Shown here one piece after another: positions 60,427-64,000 of a stretch of DNA of 64,000 nucleotides (position 1 is the stretch's first letter; each line of letters opens with the position of its first letter). The translations under genes were made by a program, and so were the position numbers. The DNA is from Hypericum androsaemum (taxonomy: Eukaryota > Streptophyta > Magnoliopsida > Malpighiales > Hypericaceae). The stretch spans positions 9,855,106 to 9,919,105 of the forward strand of contig OZ023196.1 of assembly GCA_963995505.1 (NCBI GenBank), given 5' to 3'. Under the pieces are notes generated by a model. It was given only the letters and a program-made list of their open reading frames with translations, ran no database searches and had not been told where the DNA came from.

Positions 60427-61831
60427 GTCGTCCCACAAGGACTAAGCTAGGCCGCAAACTTGACTCTACCACTAGTTTAGGACTATAAGGAATGGAGGTG
60501 TCAATTCCAAACACGATATGCTACTTGAAATAAAATTGCAACTAAACAAGGCTTCAGTTTAAATACTTAAAATAAGAGTGAGCATGGTGCCAATGACAAC
60601 CTAAATAACCAAATGGCTTATGGGGTTTATTAAGTTCATGATATGGTCCGGATGTTTCGAAGGCAACTAATCAACGCTCTCGCGACAAACTAGTCTAAAT
60701 CAATTCTTAATTAGACTTAGAAGAACCAACCACGCTCTCGCGACAAATTAGCCATCTAATCTAACTAATCACCAACTATAATCACCATCCTTTGGACAAC
60801 TAGTTACCTAAGGTGATCTCTCATCAATAGGTTTCTACTCAACTAGTTAAATAGTCTGTTAATCCTAACCCCTCTCGGCGATTAACATTAACCAAGTTCA
60901 TCATCAAGGTGATCAAATGAGATAAAGCATTAAGCTCATTAACTAGTACACATACCTTAGCATTTTAACCCCACTAAACCATAGGCTAAATAGATGCCAT
61001 CAAGGCACCAAACCCACTAAACAACTACTCACACATATCAACTACACAACTAAACACATCCATTAAATGAAGCAAGTAAAGCATGAACATAAAAGAGAGG
61101 GTTAGAGAAAGCTCAAGATGATCTTCAAGCTTCCAAAAGTTCTCCTTCAAGTTCTCTAAAACTCCAACAATGGTGAGCCAAGTTTTTTTCCAAAAGAGAG
61201 AGAGAGAGAGTGGAGTTGGTGAGTGAATTTAGGAAAATATCTAAAGTGTCTCTAAAGGAAAGCCAAGCAAAGGCTTTTATACAAGGTTTTTCCCCCCAAA
61301 ATGTCTCAGCCACGAAATTACAATTAAAGCCCAAAATGGGCTCAAAACAAGTCTTCAAATTCGGCCCACTTGTGATGAAATCTTGACAGAATTGGACCAC
61401 GATATTGAATCCAGCGTTCTCCCCTCTTCGACTCCGAATTTGAAGAAGATCATTAGAGACAAAGTTGTAGCCCAGGATGTCTTCTTTCCAGAGCCATCTC
61501 ACTCATCTCCATCGGACTTCAGATGAGAAAGTTATCAGTATTGGAGTCATAAGAGGTCCACCTCGCCCACTTCTTCGAGGTCTCGATTAGGCGTCCTTCC
61601 TCCTGGCAAATCAAATCGCATACGATGACCCAATGTGACTTCACTTCCTCCACTTCATCTCACCAAATCTCCTAGCATGAAAAAAAACACAACAAAAACA
61701 TAGGACTACACTAAAACAAATAATGCACGATAAATGACAATACGATAATGAAGAACAAACAAAAGCAATAGAAACAACGGTAAATCTACTCTAAAATAAA
61801 CACAAAAGATGAGTGTTTCTACACTCATCAG
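60427..61831 (-). repeat. LTR-like noncoding segment (possible gypsy/Tat-type LTR), minus strand
   Basis: Read on the minus strand it starts TGATGAGTGTAGAAACACTC (61831) and runs to the copia insertion with 'ccttgtgggacgacaatcc'. This start and the 'cttgtggga' ending resemble LTRs of large plant gypsy elements. Its inner end is cut by the copia element and continues into 54440-54485. No coding sequence and no second LTR were found. The assignment rests on wording only. Confidence 0.4.
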
Positions 61832-62236
61832 AAAGAAAAGACAAGATAAGGCAAGAAAGGGCAAGAAAAGGCAACAAAAAAAGGCAACAAGAAATGGCAA
61901 AGAAAAGGCTAGATAAGGAAAGATAAGGCAAGATAAGGCAAGAAAAGACAAGAAAAGTCAAGAAAAGGCAAGAAAAGACAAGGATTTTCCTTGCCCTTTC
62001 TTGTGTTATCATGCCTTTTCTTTCCTTATCTTGCATTTTCTTGCCTTATCTTGCCTTTTTGTTGCCTTTTCTTGCCCTTTCTTGCCTTATCTTGTCTTTT
62101 CTTTCCCTATCTTGCCTTTTTCTTGCCTTATCTTACCTTTTCCTTGCCTTTTCTTATATTTTCATGCCCTTTCTTTCCTTATCTTGTATTTTCTTTGCCA
62201 TTTCTTGCCTTTTCTTTTCCTTATCTTGCCTTTTCC
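61832..62236. repeat. Palindromic minisatellite
   Basis: 61832-61984 is made of 'aaggcaagaaaagacaagataagg'-type purine units. 61985-62236 is made of their complements ('ccttatcttgccttttcttgcc'). The two arms can pair over most of their length. Open frames encoding Leu/Phe-rich 'proteins' here are repeat artefacts. Confidence 0.85.
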
Positions 62237-62559
62237 TACCACCTCTCGTTGGCGCCACCCTCCCGGTACCCTCTTGTTGGTGCTATTTTAGCCACAGGTG
62301 GCATCACCTCGGGAACATTCAGAGCCTGCTCTGGATGGCTTTTGTAATCTCTTGCGGCCAAATCTTTAGCCACGGTTACCGAGGCCCTCAAGCTCGACGA
62401 AGACCATAGCTCGACTGGTCGGGAGAGACCCCGCGTTGCCTCCTCTGTCCATGAGCTATCTCTGCTCAGCGAGGAGGGATCTTGACCACGTTGGAGGTTG
62501 AAGATGACTATTAAAATCTCATAAGTTTAAGATATCAGCTGGAAGTTGAAGACGATCGA
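62237..62559. other. Unassigned GC-richer block inside the MULE
   Basis: About 320 bp between the minisatellite and the right TIR, with base composition unlike its AT-rich surroundings. It could be a captured gene fragment, as in Pack-MULEs, but no frame shows a recognisable domain. Confidence 0.4.
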
Positions 62560-62951
62560 GTCCAACCCTCACGATTTTCTTATTTGGAAAACTCAGAAAT
62601 CACGATTTTTCTTCTAATTTGGTATTTTTGATAACTGGGTATGGTTGTTTGCACCTTTTATTTATTTTTTTGGTTGATTACATGTGAATTTTTGAGTTGG
62701 GGATGAATTTCTGGGTTGGAGTGTTCTTGGCTTGAGGTTGAAGAAGATCAAATTTTTTAGGGTGTAAAAGTCATTTCACATAACAAAAAAAATGAAAAAA
62801 TGACCGTTGACGTCAGCCAGGGACTCGAGACCAACATTTCTCTAAAGAGCACGGACGTCAAATTAATTTTTTAAGTAGTAGGGACCGTATCAATAATTAT
62901 GCTATAGACCAGAGACCTGGGAGTAATTTACCATCTTTTTCTTTTGTATTT

Positions 62952-63439
62952 GTTTATTAAGGCCTTAACTTATGGAAATAACTTTTTAATAGGATAAATT
63001 TTTTAATTGCAATGCCTTATTGCGGGTTGGATTCAGTGCTGCTAGGGGCCTAGAAGTACGAATTTGACAACTGGACCATCCAACAATAGATTATCCCCAA
63101 CGGCAAATCAGCCCATCGACACATCATCCCAACGGCACAAAAGTTATAGTCCATCGAAGTTTTAAATTTTTTATTAAAAAAATCTGACTCGCGCGTTAGA
63201 TTTGCAGCATGGTGCTGAAAGACCCACGTTGTTAGCACCCAATTGGGTTCCGCCTTATTCATTACTACTTTATTTTGTATATGTACAATTTTCTATTGTT
63301 ATTATTAACCAAATAAGCCCTTGAAATTTTTGGTAATTAGCAATAAATGGAACCAAGTTTTTGAACAAGATACTTAGTGACAAATAATTGAGGAATGGTA
63401 GTAAAAAAATTATTCGGTAATGTAGTATGAAAACAATGA
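62952..63439. other. Intergenic, AT-rich
   Basis: No gene or clear repeat was recognised. Confidence 0.5.
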
Positions 63440-63448
63440 TTTTTATTT

Positions 63449-63802
63449 GAGAAAATTATGCTCAGGTCCCAGTAGTTTGGCGTCCTCCCCTCTGGGATCC
63501 CTGCATTTTTGAAATCGTTCTTGACGTCCCCGAAGTTTGGTTTTAGATACTCTCAGGTCCCTGACGGCTCTTTTTTTTTATTTTTGGTCATAGAAATGAC
63601 CAAAATACCCTTTAAAAAAATAAAAATTATTTTTTGTTTAAGGGTATTTTGGTCATTTTCATGACTAAAAATGAAAAAAAGAGCCATCAAGGACCCGAGA
63701 GTTTCTAAAACCAAACTACAGGGACAACAACATGGATTTTGGAAACCCAGGGACCCTAGAGGGAAGGACGCTAAACTACAAGGACCTGAACGTAATTTTC
63801 TC
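63449..63802. mobile_element. MULE-type MITE, 354 bp
   Basis: The element is almost entirely two inverted arms: GAGAAAATTATGCTCAGGTC on the left and GAGAAAATTACGTTCAGGTC reading in from the right, pairing through to the centre near 63600-63660. A perfect 9-bp duplication TTTTTATTT flanks it (63440-63448 and 63803-63811). Wording such as 'caggtccctg' and 'tggtcatttt' resembles the Pack-MULE TIRs at 8276. It has no coding capacity. Confidence 0.85.
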
Positions 63803-63811
63803 TTTTTATTT

Positions 63812-64000
63812 TATTGAAGATTGTTGCATCTTTAAACCATCGAGGATTAGATCGTATTGTGTGCTGATAGTAATATATAGGATAACATCATCCAGATTAA
63901 AATGGAGATCGGTGATTTAGTGGGAGCAAATGTGCGTGCACATCGCACGGCTGGGGAGCTTCACAAAGAGTCCCAAATTTTCGTTTCTTCCGCTTCTTTT
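63812..64000. other. Window end, no feature recognised
   Basis: Short flanking DNA with no gene or repeat identified. Confidence 0.5.

Noticed and set aside
61706..62409. Leu/Phe/Ser-rich open frames that look like membrane proteins
   Set aside because: They are products of the palindromic minisatellite; no start context, domain or conservation.

Overview
The window is nuclear DNA from a flowering plant. The evidence is intron-rich genes with GT/AG borders, a chloroplast NADP-malate dehydrogenase, two NAC transcription factors, a plant 4CL-like ligase, and a dense nest of plant transposon types (Ty1/copia, Ty3/gypsy, MULE, hAT MITEs, a LINE-like insert). No bacterial or organellar gene organisation, rRNA, convincing tRNA or CRISPR array was seen. 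Species cannot be fixed from the sequence.

Layout. 1-1347 has no recognisable content. 1348-10636 is one old minus-strand copia element whose middle (about 1851-4999) has been flipped; a hAT MITE and a Pack-MULE carrying an ankyrin-gene fragment sit inside it. 11080-16777 is a gutted Ty3/gypsy element with a clear PBS and a 5-bp target duplication. 18935-20608 is a decayed acyl-CoA-binding/kelch pseudogene. 21305-24061 (minus) is an intact 4-exon 4CL-like acyl-CoA ligase ending in a peroxisomal AKL tripeptide. 24670-26068 holds a copia RNase H scrap and an F-box-associated pseudogene. 26069-29673 is repeats and nonautonomous transposons.

30321-33691 (plus) is a complete 14-exon chloroplast NADP-malate dehydrogenase with both redox cysteine pairs. 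35322-38039 (minus) is a 6-exon NAC gene with a C-terminal membrane anchor. 46876-50244 (minus) is a second, 4-exon NAC gene with a C-terminal coiled coil. Between the NAC genes lies a dead autonomous MULE (transposase plus a convergent GRF zinc-finger relic) that was hit by three later insertions: a deleted copia copy, a LINE-like retroelement and a hAT MITE.

52351-53077 is a hAT MITE. 54011-62942 is a large nonautonomous MULE that received an LTR-like segment and, inside that, a nearly intact copia element (54486-60421) whose gag-pol frame has a single amber stop. A 400-bp palindromic minisatellite lies next to it. A MULE-type MITE at 63449-63802 has a perfect 9-bp duplication.

The four living genes look independent (chloroplast redox metabolism, peroxisomal acyl activation, transcription). 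The most unusual signal is in the copia family: no standard initiator-tRNA primer-binding site was found. Two bases after the 5' LTR is a 16-nt complement of a segment of the LTR itself. It is kept by G-U wobble in two copies, which suggests a possible self-priming or folded leader.
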